From Verrucomicrobiota bacterium (GTDB lineage Bacteria; Verrucomicrobiota; Verrucomicrobiia; Opitutales; Opitutaceae), in assembly GCA_018239845.1 (NCBI GenBank), contig JAFEGO010000015.1:1-39075 (forward strand): a stretch of DNA of 39,075 nt, in the 5' to 3' direction. The notes beneath the pieces were generated by a model that worked only from the letters and a program-made list of their open reading frames with translations, was not told the DNA's origin and made no database searches. Below are positions 1 through 8,529 of this stretch, piece after piece. The translations under genes and the position numbers were made by a program. Each line of letters starts with the position of its first letter. Position 1 is the first letter of the stretch.

Positions 1-32
1 AGGACGCCAACGAGGAGATCGGATTTTTTCAT
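1..32 (-). CDS. 5' end of an unidentified gene leaving the left edge
   Basis: An ATG at 32-30 on the minus strand opens a frame reading MKKSDLLVGV before the window ends. It lies 22 bases downstream of the AraC-family gene stop, on the same strand, so it is probably the next gene of that transcript. The gap carries a purine-poor sequence with no clear Shine-Dalgarno. Ten residues are too few to name a family. The start call rests only on the ATG and the spacing. Confidence 0.4.
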   Translation of the reverse strand, partial: MKKSDLLVGV

Positions 33-54
33 GGGGAAGGGGGCTAAAAATGAA

Positions 55-906
55 TCAGGCGGAGACGGGTTGGTGGCTGCGGCGGTAGGCGAGGGGGCGG
101 AGGCGGCGGGTGTGGGCGGCGAAGGCCGCGTAAAATGGCGCCACGGACGAAAACCCGCTCTCCATCGCGACGTCGAGCACCTTTAGGTCGGTGGTGATGA
201 GCAGGCGCTGGGCGTGTGAGACGCGCAGGCGCGTCAGATACTCCCACACGGTCATGCCGCACTGCTGCTTGAAGACGCGCATGAGGTACTTCGGGTGAAG
301 GCCCGCGTGCCGCGCGATGGCCTGCACGGTGAGCGGCTCGCGGTAGTGCTGTGCGATGTGGCCGGTGATGCGCGCGATCTGCCCGGTGCCGCCCTCGCCC
401 GCGGAGCTGCGGCCCGGGCGGCGCGGCATGCCGAGCGCGAGCCGGTGGAAACGCGCCTCCAGCTCCAGCTGCATCACCCGGCGCCGGCCGGCGTCGCCAT
501 TTTCCGCATCGGCCAGCCAGCGCTCGAGCAGCGGCCGGTCGGCGGGGTCGGGTGGCGCGGCGACGATTGCGCCCGCGAGGAGGCGGTCGTGCAGGCCGTT
601 GGGCAGCCGCCATTGGAGAAACCACGCGAGCGGCAGCGTGATCCAGATACCCTCGCCGACGATGCCGGGCCCGAGGGTCTGGTGCGGCACGCCGCCCCAC
701 AGCACGGTGAAGGAGCCGGGGCTGATCGGCACCACCGCGCCGCCGTGCAGGTAGGTGAAGCCGCCCTTGAAAAGGAAGTTTACCTCGATGTCCGGATGCG
801 TGTGCGGCGCATCCATGCGGTGCGCGCCCGTCATGTGCCAGATGCGAAAACCGTGCGCCGGCTCATGGCGGTCGGCGGTTTTCGGCGGCAGTTTGGCGGA
901 CGGCAT
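55..906 (-). CDS. AraC-family transcriptional regulator
   Basis: 283-residue regulator. The N-terminal part (about residues 18-100) looks like a cupin sensor fold, with APHTHPDIEVN and a following GGVPHQT segment. The C-terminal 100 residues form the double helix-turn-helix of the AraC family (IARHAGLHPKYLMRVFKQ, then LDVAMESGFSSVAPFYAAF). The frame is open further upstream, but that extension would run antisense through the divergent dioxygenase gene. I therefore chose the ATG at 906, which gives a normal family length. The gene is divergent from the PhyH dioxygenase with a 73-base shared region, an arrangement that suggests it controls that gene; this is inference. The ligand is unknown, and a sugar or organic metabolite would be typical for cupin-AraC proteins. 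Confidence 0.88.
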   Translation of the reverse strand: MPSAKLPPKTADRHEPAHGFRIWHMTGAHRMDAPHTHPDIEVNFLFKGGFTYLHGGAVVPISPGSFTVLWGGVPHQTLGPGIVGEGIWITLPLAWFLQWRLPNGLHDRLLAGAIVAAPPDPADRPLLERWLADAENGDAGRRRVMQLELEARFHRLALGMPRRPGRSSAGEGGTGQIARITGHIAQHYREPLTVQAIARHAGLHPKYLMRVFKQQCGMTVWEYLTRLRVSHAQRLLITTDLKVLDVAMESGFSSVAPFYAAFAAHTRRLRPLAYRRSHQPVSA

Positions 907-979
907 GAGGTTACTAATAAAGAATAAATGTGGACTAAACGGAAAGATTTTTCCGAATAGTTCGGCTAAAGTCTTTCCC
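907..979. promoter_or_regulatory. Divergent promoter region with small inverted repeats
   Basis: This 73-base AT-rich gap separates two divergent starts. It holds an inverted repeat at 940-955 (CGGAAA, 4-base spacer, TTTCCG) and a second at 954-964 (CGAA, 3 bases, TTCG). AraC proteins usually bind direct repeats, so these inverted repeats are only candidates for an operator. No convincing -35/-10 pair stands out. Confidence 0.4.
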
Positions 980-1891
980 ATGGAACCGCAGCGCTTTCTT
1001 CCCCACAACACGATCCCCCCGGTGGTCAACGTGCCCACGGCCAAGGTGCCGACGGCCCTCGACGAGTATCTGTTCGACCTCAACGGCTTTGTGATCCTCC
1101 GCGGCGTGCTCTCGCCCGCGGAGGTCGCCGACGCCAATGCGCGCATCGACCAGATCCCGCGCGCGCTGCCCCGCAAGGGCTGGCACGGCTGGGTCCAGCG
1201 CGAGGACCACCCGGAGCACCGCGGCATCAGCTACCAGCAGGTGTACGAGCTGGGCGGCACCTTCGAGCGGATGATCGACCATCCCAACTACATCAACTAC
1301 GTGGCGCGCTTCGTCGGCGGGCACGACACCTTCGATTACCACCACGGCCCGCTCTTCATTGACGAAAATTTCTACACGATCCGCGGTCCCGGCGAGGCGA
1401 TCCCGCTGCACGCGGGCGGTCACGACAGCTGCAAGCGCATGTCCTTCCGTTATCACAACGGCCGCTTCCATTGCTCGCAGATCAACGTGCTGATCGCCTT
1501 CACCGACATCGGGCCGGGCGACGGCGCGACGATGGTCATCCCCGGTTCGCACAAGTCCAACATCATCCACCCCGAGTTCCTCGCCAAGAAGACCAACGAG
1601 TGGGGCGATGGCGGCGGCGGCTCGGTGGACGGCGTGGCCGGTGCGATCGAGGTGCACATGAAGGCGGGCGACGCCATCGTGTTCGTCGACGCCACGTGCC
1701 ACGGCTCGGCCAAGCGCGTGAATCCCGGCGAGCGCAAGATCACCGTCTATCGCTACGGCTCCTCGTGGAACCGCACCCGCTGGGGCTACCACGCCTCGCC
1801 GGAGCTACTGGCGCGGGTCAATCCCTTCGCGCGGCAGATCATCCACCCGCAGGAGTACGTGCGCCCGCCGGGCACGCCGACCCGCTGGTAA
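980..1891 (+). CDS. Phytanoyl-CoA dioxygenase (PhyH) family protein
   Basis: 303-residue Fe(II)/2-oxoglutarate-dependent dioxygenase of the PhyH family. Candidate metal ligands lie in HAGGHD (His144 region, with His148-Asp149 close by), and the distal His241 begins HGSAKRVNPGERKIT. Arg252 in that motif is a likely 2-oxoglutarate-binding arginine. The segment GDGATMVIPGSHKSN is typical of bacterial PhyH proteins. The start at 980 was preferred over an upstream in-frame Met at 755, because the extra 75 residues would overlap the divergent AraC gene and read as antisense. Bacterial members oxidise varied small molecules, so the substrate cannot be assigned. The divergent AraC gene probably regulates it. 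A strong terminator follows. Confidence 0.9.
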   Translation: MEPQRFLPHNTIPPVVNVPTAKVPTALDEYLFDLNGFVILRGVLSPAEVADANARIDQIPRALPRKGWHGWVQREDHPEHRGISYQQVYELGGTFERMIDHPNYINYVARFVGGHDTFDYHHGPLFIDENFYTIRGPGEAIPLHAGGHDSCKRMSFRYHNGRFHCSQINVLIAFTDIGPGDGATMVIPGSHKSNIIHPEFLAKKTNEWGDGGGGSVDGVAGAIEVHMKAGDAIVFVDATCHGSAKRVNPGERKITVYRYGSSWNRTRWGYHASPELLARVNPFARQIIHPQEYVRPPGTPTRW

Positions 1892-1911
1892 GGATGCCAG
1901 AGCTTAGGCTG

Positions 1912-1946
1912 AAATAAGGCGGGTCTTTGACCCGCCTTATTTTTTT
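1912..1946. terminator. Bidirectional rho-independent terminator
   Basis: Perfect 14-bp stem: AAATAAGGCGGGTC (1912-1925), loop TTT, GACCCGCCTTATTT (1929-1942), followed by more T residues. An A-rich 5' side makes it able to work in both directions. It lies between the convergent PhyH gene and the small secreted-protein gene. The TAA stop of the latter (1937-1939) is inside the downstream arm. Confidence 0.9.
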
Positions 1947-2443
1947 GGCGCGGCCGTTGGTGCGGACTTGGGCGCGGGCGTGGCGGGGGCCGACGCGGAG
2001 GTGAGCTGGAAAGTGCCGTACTGGATCGGCTGGCCGGGGATGGCGGCGAGGTAGAGGCCGCGGAAATCGTGGGCGTTCATCACGCCGCGAAACTTCAGCG
2101 TGAGGTTGTCCGGGAGCTTGCCGATGAGTTCGCACCAGCCACCAACGCAGCGGCCGGTCAGCTCGCCGGTGCCGCTGAGCGGGGCGTCGGTTTTCAGCTG
2201 CGCCACGACCTTCTCGCCAGTGATGACGAGGGTGAGGTGCATCGTGGCGGTGACCTCCGCGGTGGTGTTGGTGGCGGGACCTTCGAACTGGAGCGTGCGC
2301 GACGTGACTGCGGCCGGCTTGGTGGCGGGCTTGGGTGGCGCGGATGTCGCAGCGGTAGCAAAAAGCGGAATAAGGAAGAGGAGGATTTTAACCGCGAATG
2401 GCCGCGAATGGACGCGAATGGACGCGAATCGGATGCGCGCCAA
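1937..2443 (-). CDS. Small secreted protein with an N-terminus inside a repeat
   Basis: Unrecognised protein of up to 168 residues. A hydrophobic stretch (ILLFLIPLFATAATSA) followed by Ala/Pro-rich sequence suggests a signal peptide. The mature part has a beta-rich segment with two cysteines (GRCVGGWCE), and the C-terminus is Pro/Ala/Lys-rich. The only usable start I find is TTG at 2443. It and the first ~20 residues are encoded by the left arm of the repeat at 2385-2523. No ATG or GTG occurs in frame before the hydrophobic core; the next Met is well inside the mature protein. The repeat therefore supplies the basic n-region of the signal peptide, or else the gene has lost its original start. 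Function unknown. Confidence 0.6.
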   Translation of the reverse strand: MARIRFASIRVHSRPFAVKILLFLIPLFATAATSAPPKPATKPAAVTSRTLQFEGPATNTTAEVTATMHLTLVITGEKVVAQLKTDAPLSGTGELTGRCVGGWCELIGKLPDNLTLKFRGVMNAHDFRGLYLAAIPGQPIQYGTFQLTSASAPATPAPKSAPTAAPKK

Positions 2444-2523
2444 GGGCGCGGATGAAGGAGGTAAGGGGGTTTTTCCGGGGATTGGTCATTCGCGTTTATT
2501 CGCGTCCATTCGCGGTTAAAAAT
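2385..2523. repeat. Inverted-repeat element built of CGCGAATGGA units
   Basis: About 139 bp. The left end (2385-2401) and right end (2506-2523) are inverted copies differing by one A. Each arm then continues as tandem variants of a 10-base unit (CGCGAATGGA on the left, TCCATTCGCG on the right). The centre (2428-2485) is unique. It begins at the hydrophobic core of the small secreted-protein gene and ends one base from the stop codon of the AsmA-like gene. It has no coding capacity of its own and looks like a MITE or intergenic repeat. Confidence 0.8.
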
Positions 2524-2524
2524 T

Positions 2525-5500
2525 TCAGGAGCCCGCGGGCGTTTTCGCCGGGGCAGTCTTGGTTTTGTTCACCTCGTCTTGCATCTTGCGCATGAGGAAG
2601 CCCCAGGTGCCCTTGGAGCCGACGACGGCCTTGGCGAGGAGGTCGTAGAGCGGGCGGGTGTCGGGCTGGCCGGGCGTGCCGCCGATCACGAAGAGCTCTT
2701 TCATGGGGGTGTAGCCGGCCTCGTCGGGCTTGCGCTTCAGGAGGCTCATGCCGCCGAGGATCACGGCGGTCTCGTCCTTGGCGGCGAGGTCGATCGAGAC
2801 CGCGAGCGGGCGCTCCATCAGGGGCTTGTCGCCGGCGGCGACGTTGCCGCTGGCGACGATGCGCGCCTGCGGCGAGACGAGGCGCAGCTCGGAGAGCTGG
2901 ACCTCGCCGCTGGCGGTGCGCTGGCCCGAGACGTGCAGGGTATCGACGGGCATCTCGGCGAACTTCTTCAGCAGGCGGCCGAGCGCGCGCAGCTCGGGCG
3001 AGAGGAGCAGCGTGCCGCCGAAGGCGGCGGCGGTGGAGAGCGTGTCCTGCTTCGGCACCTGCAGGCGCACGATGCCGGGGCCGCCGTCGGCGGTGAACGC
3101 GACCTCGGCCTTGTCGAGCAGCTCGAGCGGCGGGCTGCCCACGCTGTGGACCGTCGCAGCGACGTTGATCTTGGCCGCGACGGAGGAGAGTTCGTTGGGG
3201 AAGGCGGTCTGCACGACGCGCGCGGAGTCGAACTGCTCGATGCGGAACTCGCCATCGAGCGTGTGGTTGGGCCCGGTGGCGGCGGGGTCGTACTGCACCG
3301 AGAGCTTGCCGCTCCAGCGGCCGGCAAACATCTCGCCGCTGAGGTCGCTGAGGGTGAGGTCGCGGTCGCGCACATCGAGCCGGCCGCGCACCTTGTTGAT
3401 GCGGTAGGGCGCGTATTGAAACGCGCCGATCTCCAGGTCGAAGTGGCCTCGCACATCGTGCCACAATGGGTAATCGAGATGGGGATACACCCGCGGGCCG
3501 GCGGGCGGGGCGTCGGCGGCCGGGGTCGCGGGCTTGGCCGGGGCCGGCGTGGCGGTGACGGGCGGCTGGAAGGACGCGGTGAGGGCGAGGACGCCGGCGG
3601 CGTCGATGAAGTCGCTCCGCAGGCGCGAGGCGACCTCGAGCTTGGTGTCCTTGAGGTTGATCCTGGCCTGGAAGCGCGCGTCGGTGGCGCGCGGCGCGGT
3701 GGCGAGGTTGAGCGAGATGTCGGCCTTGAGGACCTGCTCGGGCGTCAGGAGGCCGCGCGCGGAAAACTCGAAGGGCGGATTGACGCCCTTCTTGTCGGCG
3801 GTGGGCACGCCTTCGAGGCGGCCCCAGACCTCGAGCGGTTCGTTGCCGAGGACGCCGCCGTTGATGCGGGTGACGAGGGTGCCGGCGGAGGGGAGCCCGC
3901 GCGCGGCGAGCTCGGCGATGCCGCTCATCGGGCCGAAATCCACGCGGCTCGCGTAGTGCACCGAGTGGGGGAGGACGCGGTTGGTGTCGCCGAGGAGCGT
4001 GAGGTCGAGATCGAGGTCCACGCCGCGCTTGCCGTGGACGTCGATCGCGCCGTCGGAGACGTGGGCGGTGGCGGTGTACGCGAGCGTGAACTTCGGCAGC
4101 GGCACGCAGAGGAACGTCATGTCCAGCCCCGGGTAGAAGCTGAACTCGGTGTCGCGCGCGAGCTCGCGGCCGTTGAGCTGCGCGGCGAAGTTGCGCACGT
4201 GCACCGGCTGGCTCGCGCGGAGCTGGTACTTGGTGAGATGCGTGGTGAGGAAAAGTTCGCAGGGCTGCAGGTCGCCCTCAAGAGCGAGGCCGCCGGTCCA
4301 CGGGCGGAACCACGCGAGGGGCATCGCCCCGACCTTCAGGCTCAGCGGCGCGAGGGTGCCGGTGGTGAAGGAGCCGGAGTTGGACAGGCCGAAGAGAAAC
4401 GGTTGCGGCGCGGAGAGGGAAAGGAGTTCGCCATCGCGGTTGCGCACCTTGAGGTCGAGCTCGTCGGTGATGGCGATGCGCTCGCTGTGGTTGTGGAAGC
4501 GCGCACGGAGGGAGGCCTGCAGCGGACCGAAGGCCCCCTGGCTGTGCGGCAGCGCGGGCAGGTCGGCGTCGAAGGCGATGGTGGTGGAGCCCTTGCGGTC
4601 GGAGAGCGCGGCCTCGAACTCGATGCTGCCGGTCACCTTGTTGCCGCCGCGCGACTCGGCCTTGATGCCGCCGAGGCGGAGCGTGCCGCGCCCGCCACCG
4701 AAATCGAGGGAAGGCGCGATCTGCGCGCCGCCGGAGAACAACGGGTGGCCGCCGACCGAGAGGGCGACGTCGCCGAGCCGCCAAGGCACGGGCGTAGTGA
4801 TGGTGAGGCGGCCGTCGGTGGAGGATTGGAGGGCGGACTCGCCCTCGACGAGTTCGCCGCCGATCACGCAGCCGGGTGCCCAGCGGGCGAGCCACGCGAG
4901 CGGGAAATGCTGGCCGCGCACGCGGAGCCACTCGACGGGTTTGCCGATGGCGGCCTTGCCGGGATGATCGAGATCGAGCGGGAGCGGTTGGAGAAAACGC
5001 AGGCTGAGGTACGGCGGGGTCTTGGCGTCACGGCGCGCGGTGAAGCCGAGGCGGCTGATCAGCAGCTGGCGGCCGGAAAGCGTCGTGTCCCAAAACGCGC
5101 TGAGGGTGAACGGCGCGCTCTGGCCGGCGCCGGCGAGCAGCGTCGGCAAGGTGCCGCGCAGCACGCCATTGGTGCGGAGCGAGCCATCGGCGGTGGTATA
5201 TAAAGCGGTGATACGGCCATCGACGCGGTCGTCGTGGTTGCTGGCGCTAAAGTCGAGGATGGCGAGGCCGGCCTGCCTGGCGTTGAGCTCGACGAGCGGG
5301 CTGAAGGAAAAATCGACCGGCGGCAGGCCGGGGACGGGGGACTGGGCGAGGGCGACCGGGCTGAGCGTGAACGGCCGCGCGGGGGTGAGGCGCAGACCTT
5401 TGCCGGTCGCGAGGGCGAGGGCCCACTCACCGTTGAACTCGGCGGGGGCGAGCTGCACGCGAGCGGAGGCGAGCCAGGGATTGGCCCACGCGAGCGGCCA

Positions 5501-6931
5501 GTGCTCGAGTTTGAGCCGGGCGATGGGCGCGGTGACGGGAGCGTTGAGGAAGGGCGCGATGCGGAGCGGATCGGGCGCGGTGTTCGCGAGGGTCGTGGCG
5601 GAGACGGCGGGCGCGGCGGCGACCGGAGCGGGAGCGTGAGTCGGCGCGGCGGGAGCAGGCGCGGGGATTAACGCGGGCGGCCGGGGCGGCGGCGTGGGGA
5701 GGTTGAGCGGATCGAGCGGCGCGGTGAGGGCGAGAGTGAGCGCGGCGGGGGTGGTGGCGCCGCGCAGCGTGGCGGTCGCGGTGTCGATGGAGAGTTTCCC
5801 GGCATGGCGCGTGACGGTGGCGTCGAGGCGGCCCTTGAAGGCATCGACGACGGCGAGCTGCGGCATGAGCGCGGCCCAGTTTTGCGCATCGAGGTCGCCG
5901 GCGAGCGTGGCGTCGAGATCGCCGTTGCGGAGGTTGAGGGAAAAATCGGCGGTGCCCTGCGGGGCGAAGACGGGGAAGGTCGGGAATTTGTGCGCGACGA
6001 CGCGGGCGGCGAGCGCGGGGTCGGCGTGGCCCGTGAGCCGGCCGGTGAGGAGCGAGGTGGCGCGGTCGAGCTGGGCGGTGAGGTCGAGCGCGAGGTCGGA
6101 GCCGAAGCTGACCGACGCGTGCGAGCTTTCGCCGGCGGGCGTGGCGTCGTGGGTGATGGAGTATTTCCCGACCGGCAGGGTGAGCGGGCCGTAGGCAGGG
6201 AGCGTGAGTTCGCCGTCGAGCGTCAGGCGGACGGGGTGGCCCGCGGCATCCTGCGTGAGCTTGAGGGTACCGCGCGTGTGGACCTTGTTGGCGGGGCCGG
6301 GCGGCAAAATGGAGGAGTTGACCGTGACCTCGTAGGTGAACTCGCCGGTCCGGCCGGCGGCAACTCCGCCGCCGCTGAAACTAAAGGTGCCGATGACGAG
6401 GGACTGGCCGTGGTCGTTGACGACAAGCTCGCCGTCGAGCTTCACGGCATCGAGCGCCCAGGGCCACGCGGTGTTGAGCTGCGCGAGGAGACCGGGGAAA
6501 GGCGCGGACGGCGCGGCATGGGCCGCGTTATCGGGGGTGTTGGGAAACTGCGCGGGCGTCACGGCGACGCGGAGCTTGGTCGCCTCGATGCGCTCGATGT
6601 GCAGCTCGCGCGCGCTGAAGAGCCGCCACGGCGCCACGACGACGGTGATGGGCGCGGACTTGGCGGTGACGCCGGGCATCGCGAAGTCGAGTTCCTGCAC
6701 ATCGACGCCGGTGGGGCCGGCGGCGAAATGGGTGAAGCCGATCCGCCAGCCGGCCTGGCGGGTGAGCGCGCGCTTGACCAGCCAGCCCTGCACGCCCGGC
6801 AGCGAGAGCACGCCGACGACGAGGATAAGCAGGGCGAGACCCGCGGCGCACACGCGGAAAAAAATCCGCCAGCGCCGCCGGGAGCGGCCGGGCGCAGGGG
6901 GCGGGACAGAGGTAGCCGCAGGCGGTTTCAC
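2525..6931 (-). CDS. Very large AsmA/YdbH-like envelope protein
   Basis: 1468-residue protein with a short basic N-terminus (SRRRWRIFFR) and one membrane helix at about residues 24-46. A long beta-rich periplasmic region follows, full of alternating hydrophobic strands. This is the layout of AsmA, YdbH, YhdP and TamB proteins, which are inner-membrane-anchored bridges linked to phospholipid transport to the outer membrane. Two Pro/Ala-rich linkers (about residues 410-445 and 1130-1150) divide it. The C-terminal part (GEFRIEQFDSARVVQTAFP to the end) resembles the conserved C-terminal domain of these families. The start is GTG at 6931, giving the short cytoplasmic tail. Which subfamily it belongs to needs a profile search. 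It is the longest gene in the window. Confidence 0.75.
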   Translation of the reverse strand: MKPPAATSVPPPAPGRSRRRWRIFFRVCAAGLALLILVVGVLSLPGVQGWLVKRALTRQAGWRIGFTHFAAGPTGVDVQELDFAMPGVTAKSAPITVVVAPWRLFSARELHIERIEATKLRVAVTPAQFPNTPDNAAHAAPSAPFPGLLAQLNTAWPWALDAVKLDGELVVNDHGQSLVIGTFSFSGGGVAAGRTGEFTYEVTVNSSILPPGPANKVHTRGTLKLTQDAAGHPVRLTLDGELTLPAYGPLTLPVGKYSITHDATPAGESSHASVSFGSDLALDLTAQLDRATSLLTGRLTGHADPALAARVVAHKFPTFPVFAPQGTADFSLNLRNGDLDATLAGDLDAQNWAALMPQLAVVDAFKGRLDATVTRHAGKLSIDTATATLRGATTPAALTLALTAPLDPLNLPTPPPRPPALIPAPAPAAPTHAPAPVAAAPAVSATTLANTAPDPLRIAPFLNAPVTAPIARLKLEHWPLAWANPWLASARVQLAPAEFNGEWALALATGKGLRLTPARPFTLSPVALAQSPVPGLPPVDFSFSPLVELNARQAGLAILDFSASNHDDRVDGRITALYTTADGSLRTNGVLRGTLPTLLAGAGQSAPFTLSAFWDTTLSGRQLLISRLGFTARRDAKTPPYLSLRFLQPLPLDLDHPGKAAIGKPVEWLRVRGQHFPLAWLARWAPGCVIGGELVEGESALQSSTDGRLTITTPVPWRLGDVALSVGGHPLFSGGAQIAPSLDFGGGRGTLRLGGIKAESRGGNKVTGSIEFEAALSDRKGSTTIAFDADLPALPHSQGAFGPLQASLRARFHNHSERIAITDELDLKVRNRDGELLSLSAPQPFLFGLSNSGSFTTGTLAPLSLKVGAMPLAWFRPWTGGLALEGDLQPCELFLTTHLTKYQLRASQPVHVRNFAAQLNGRELARDTEFSFYPGLDMTFLCVPLPKFTLAYTATAHVSDGAIDVHGKRGVDLDLDLTLLGDTNRVLPHSVHYASRVDFGPMSGIAELAARGLPSAGTLVTRINGGVLGNEPLEVWGRLEGVPTADKKGVNPPFEFSARGLLTPEQVLKADISLNLATAPRATDARFQARINLKDTKLEVASRLRSDFIDAAGVLALTASFQPPVTATPAPAKPATPAADAPPAGPRVYPHLDYPLWHDVRGHFDLEIGAFQYAPYRINKVRGRLDVRDRDLTLSDLSGEMFAGRWSGKLSVQYDPAATGPNHTLDGEFRIEQFDSARVVQTAFPNELSSVAAKINVAATVHSVGSPPLELLDKAEVAFTADGGPGIVRLQVPKQDTLSTAAAFGGTLLLSPELRALGRLLKKFAEMPVDTLHVSGQRTASGEVQLSELRLVSPQARIVASGNVAAGDKPLMERPLAVSIDLAAKDETAVILGGMSLLKRKPDEAGYTPMKELFVIGGTPGQPDTRPLYDLLAKAVVGSKGTWGFLMRKMQDEVNKTKTAPAKTPAGS

Positions 6932-6994
6932 GCGAAGGAAAAGGTGGGCGAGGGCGGATTTTGCGCCAAGCGCAAAGCGGACGATGGAAACGAG

Positions 6995-7028
6995 GGGCCC
7001 ACGGAATATACGGAAGACACGGAAAAGG
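6995..7028. repeat. ACGGAA-type tandem repeat copy
   Basis: The stretch GGGCCCACGGAATATACGG followed by AAGACACGGAAAAGG is built of short ACGGAA/CACGGAA units. A shorter variant of the same pattern occurs at 13567-13594. It lies in the 180-base gap between the AsmA-like gene and the next gene, upstream of a REPIN-like element. I recall similar ACGGAA arrays from other Verrucomicrobia and Planctomycetes, but that is memory and was not searched. Confidence 0.6.
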
Positions 7029-7050
7029 AATGCTGGTGCGAACGGAAGAC

Positions 7051-7111
7051 AGTGGCTGCGGCGTCTCGCCGCAGGGATCGGATCATCTGCGGCGGGGACG
7101 CCGCAGCCACT
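7051..7111. repeat. REPIN-like double hairpin (copy 1)
   Basis: 61-bp inverted repeat. The left arm 7051-7074 starts AGTGG and then forms its own hairpin (CTGCGGCG, loop TCT, CGCCGCAG). The right arm 7087-7111 is its inverted copy with one added base. A 12-base spacer separates them. The right end touches the TAG stop (7112-7114, read on the minus strand) of the neighbouring gene. The design matches REP doublets (REPINs). Confidence 0.8.
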
Positions 7112-7999
7112 CTACTGGAGCAGGCGGTCGCAGAGGGCGAGGAGGCGGGCGCGGAGGGGTTCGCCGCGGGTGGCGAAGATGCGTTGGTGCTGCTCGTACT
7201 CGGCGCGGCCGGCGGGGGTCTCGATGGCGATGGGCGGAAAACCCAGGGCGCGGAGGTCGTAGGGACTCGCGCGCATGTCGGTCTCGCGGATGTCGCGGGC
7301 GAGGGCGAAACAGTCGGCGATCAGCTCCGATGGGGTGAAGGGCGCGAGTTTGAAGGCCCACTTGTAGAGATCCATGTTGGCGTGCAGGCAGCCGCGCTGC
7401 TCGTGCTGCGCGCTGGTGGCGCGGGTGGGCTGGAGATTGTTGAGCGGCCGCGCGGGCGCGGTGAAAAAGCGGAAGGCGTCGAAGTGCGTGCAGGTGACCG
7501 GCGCGGCCTCGACGATCGCCGCGAGCTCGGCCGGGGCAAAGCGGAGCGGGTACTGGTTGTGGCGGACCTCCTCGGGCGTCTGGCGGTACACCATCGCCCA
7601 CTCGTGCAGTCCGTAGCAGCCAAAGAAGGCGGGGCGCACCTGCATCGCGGCCAGCAGGTCGCGGAGCCAGGTGACGAAGGCGCGGCGATGCGGCGGCAGC
7701 GCGGCGGGATCGAGCGTGATGCCGCCGGCGACCGCGCGGTACTCCGGCTCGTGCAGGAAATCCTGCGCCGCGGTGCCGGCGAGAATCACATCGGGGCCCG
7801 GATGCCAGCGCCGCAACCACGCGGGCCGGAAGGCGTAGTAGCTGAAAAGAAAATCATAGACCGGATGTTTCTCGCCGAGGGCGGCGCGGGCCTGGTGCGG
7901 ATCGGTCCACGCCCGCACGCGCGCCTCGTGCGCCGACCGGCGGGCGAGCCAGTCAGGCTCGGCGAGGAGCGTGGGTGCGGTGGCAGTTAAAGACGACAT
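7112..7999 (-). CDS. Conserved protein often labelled 3-methyladenine DNA glycosylase
   Basis: 295-residue soluble protein. It resembles a family annotated in actinobacteria as 3-methyladenine DNA glycosylase. Recognisable conserved blocks are GCYGLHEWAMVY, NNLQPTRATSAQHEQ, GCLHANMDLYKWAFKL and ARDIRETDMRASPYDL. The residues HEWAMVY and CLHANMDLYKWA form a conserved His/Asp/Tyr-rich core. I see no helix-hairpin-helix or AAG fold signature, so the glycosylase label rests on annotation tradition. An unrelated metal- or nucleotide-dependent activity is possible. The ATG at 7999 is clear. The stop codon abuts a REPIN-like element. Confidence 0.7.
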   Translation of the reverse strand: MSSLTATAPTLLAEPDWLARRSAHEARVRAWTDPHQARAALGEKHPVYDFLFSYYAFRPAWLRRWHPGPDVILAGTAAQDFLHEPEYRAVAGGITLDPAALPPHRRAFVTWLRDLLAAMQVRPAFFGCYGLHEWAMVYRQTPEEVRHNQYPLRFAPAELAAIVEAAPVTCTHFDAFRFFTAPARPLNNLQPTRATSAQHEQRGCLHANMDLYKWAFKLAPFTPSELIADCFALARDIRETDMRASPYDLRALGFPPIAIETPAGRAEYEQHQRIFATRGEPLRARLLALCDRLLQ

Positions 8000-8084
8000 G
8001 CAACTCGACGAGTAGGCGGCAAAAGCCCAAAAACATCAAAGCGGCTCGATGACCGGACGTAAACCTGCGAACGTGGGACCGCGG

Positions 8085-8489
8085 CTAGAAACCTGCGTGA
8101 GCCAGCATAATTTGCGAAACAACCCCCAGGATCAGCAAGAGAGCGCCCCCCACTAGAGGAAAGTAAAACGCGAGATTCATGTCCTTGGCATTTCGAATGA
8201 ACGCTTCCTCGGGCTTTCTCGGGTTGTAGGCGATTTCCAGGTCCGCACCGAGACTGAGATGATCCTCGTCGGCTACCTTCATGAGTGCGGTATGGAGTTG
8301 TCCCGCTGGATCGGAAAATCTTACGACGGCCGTGGCTTCACCGTCGCGGTTGCGACGGATATTTTGGACTGAACCCACGACGGGGATCCAAGATTTGAGC
8401 CGGGCCATTTTTTGGTTTCGACTGACGAAACCTGCGACAATCGCCGCTCCGCCAATAGCGTAACATTTCCAAGGGCTTATAACATACAT
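8085..8489 (-). CDS. DUF3592-like membrane protein
   Basis: About 134 residues with a hydrophobic segment near each end (CYAIGGAAIVAGFVS and YFPLVGGALLLILGVVSQIML). Between them is a soluble beta-rich domain (VVGSVQNIRRNRDGEATAVVRFSDPAG... LEIAYNPRKPEEAFIR). A two-helix frame enclosing a domain that ends in a YNPxxPxxA-type motif is characteristic of DUF3592 proteins, whose function is unknown. I chose the ATG at 8489; another Met eight or more residues upstream is possible. Longer extensions would run antisense into the sigma factor gene. Confidence 0.65.
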   Translation of the reverse strand: MYVISPWKCYAIGGAAIVAGFVSRNQKMARLKSWIPVVGSVQNIRRNRDGEATAVVRFSDPAGQLHTALMKVADEDHLSLGADLEIAYNPRKPEEAFIRNAKDMNLAFYFPLVGGALLLILGVVSQIMLAHAGF

Positions 8490-8529
8490 GGGCAATTGCG
8501 GGGTTTCCCTCATCACGGACTGTAATCCC

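Noticed and set aside
2579..5203. Long plus-strand open frame antisense to the AsmA-like gene
   Set aside because: GC-rich shadow frame of low-complexity Arg/Glu/Gly sequence without any family motif. The same applies to long opposite frames at 5804-7990, 10179-12734 and 35767-37788.
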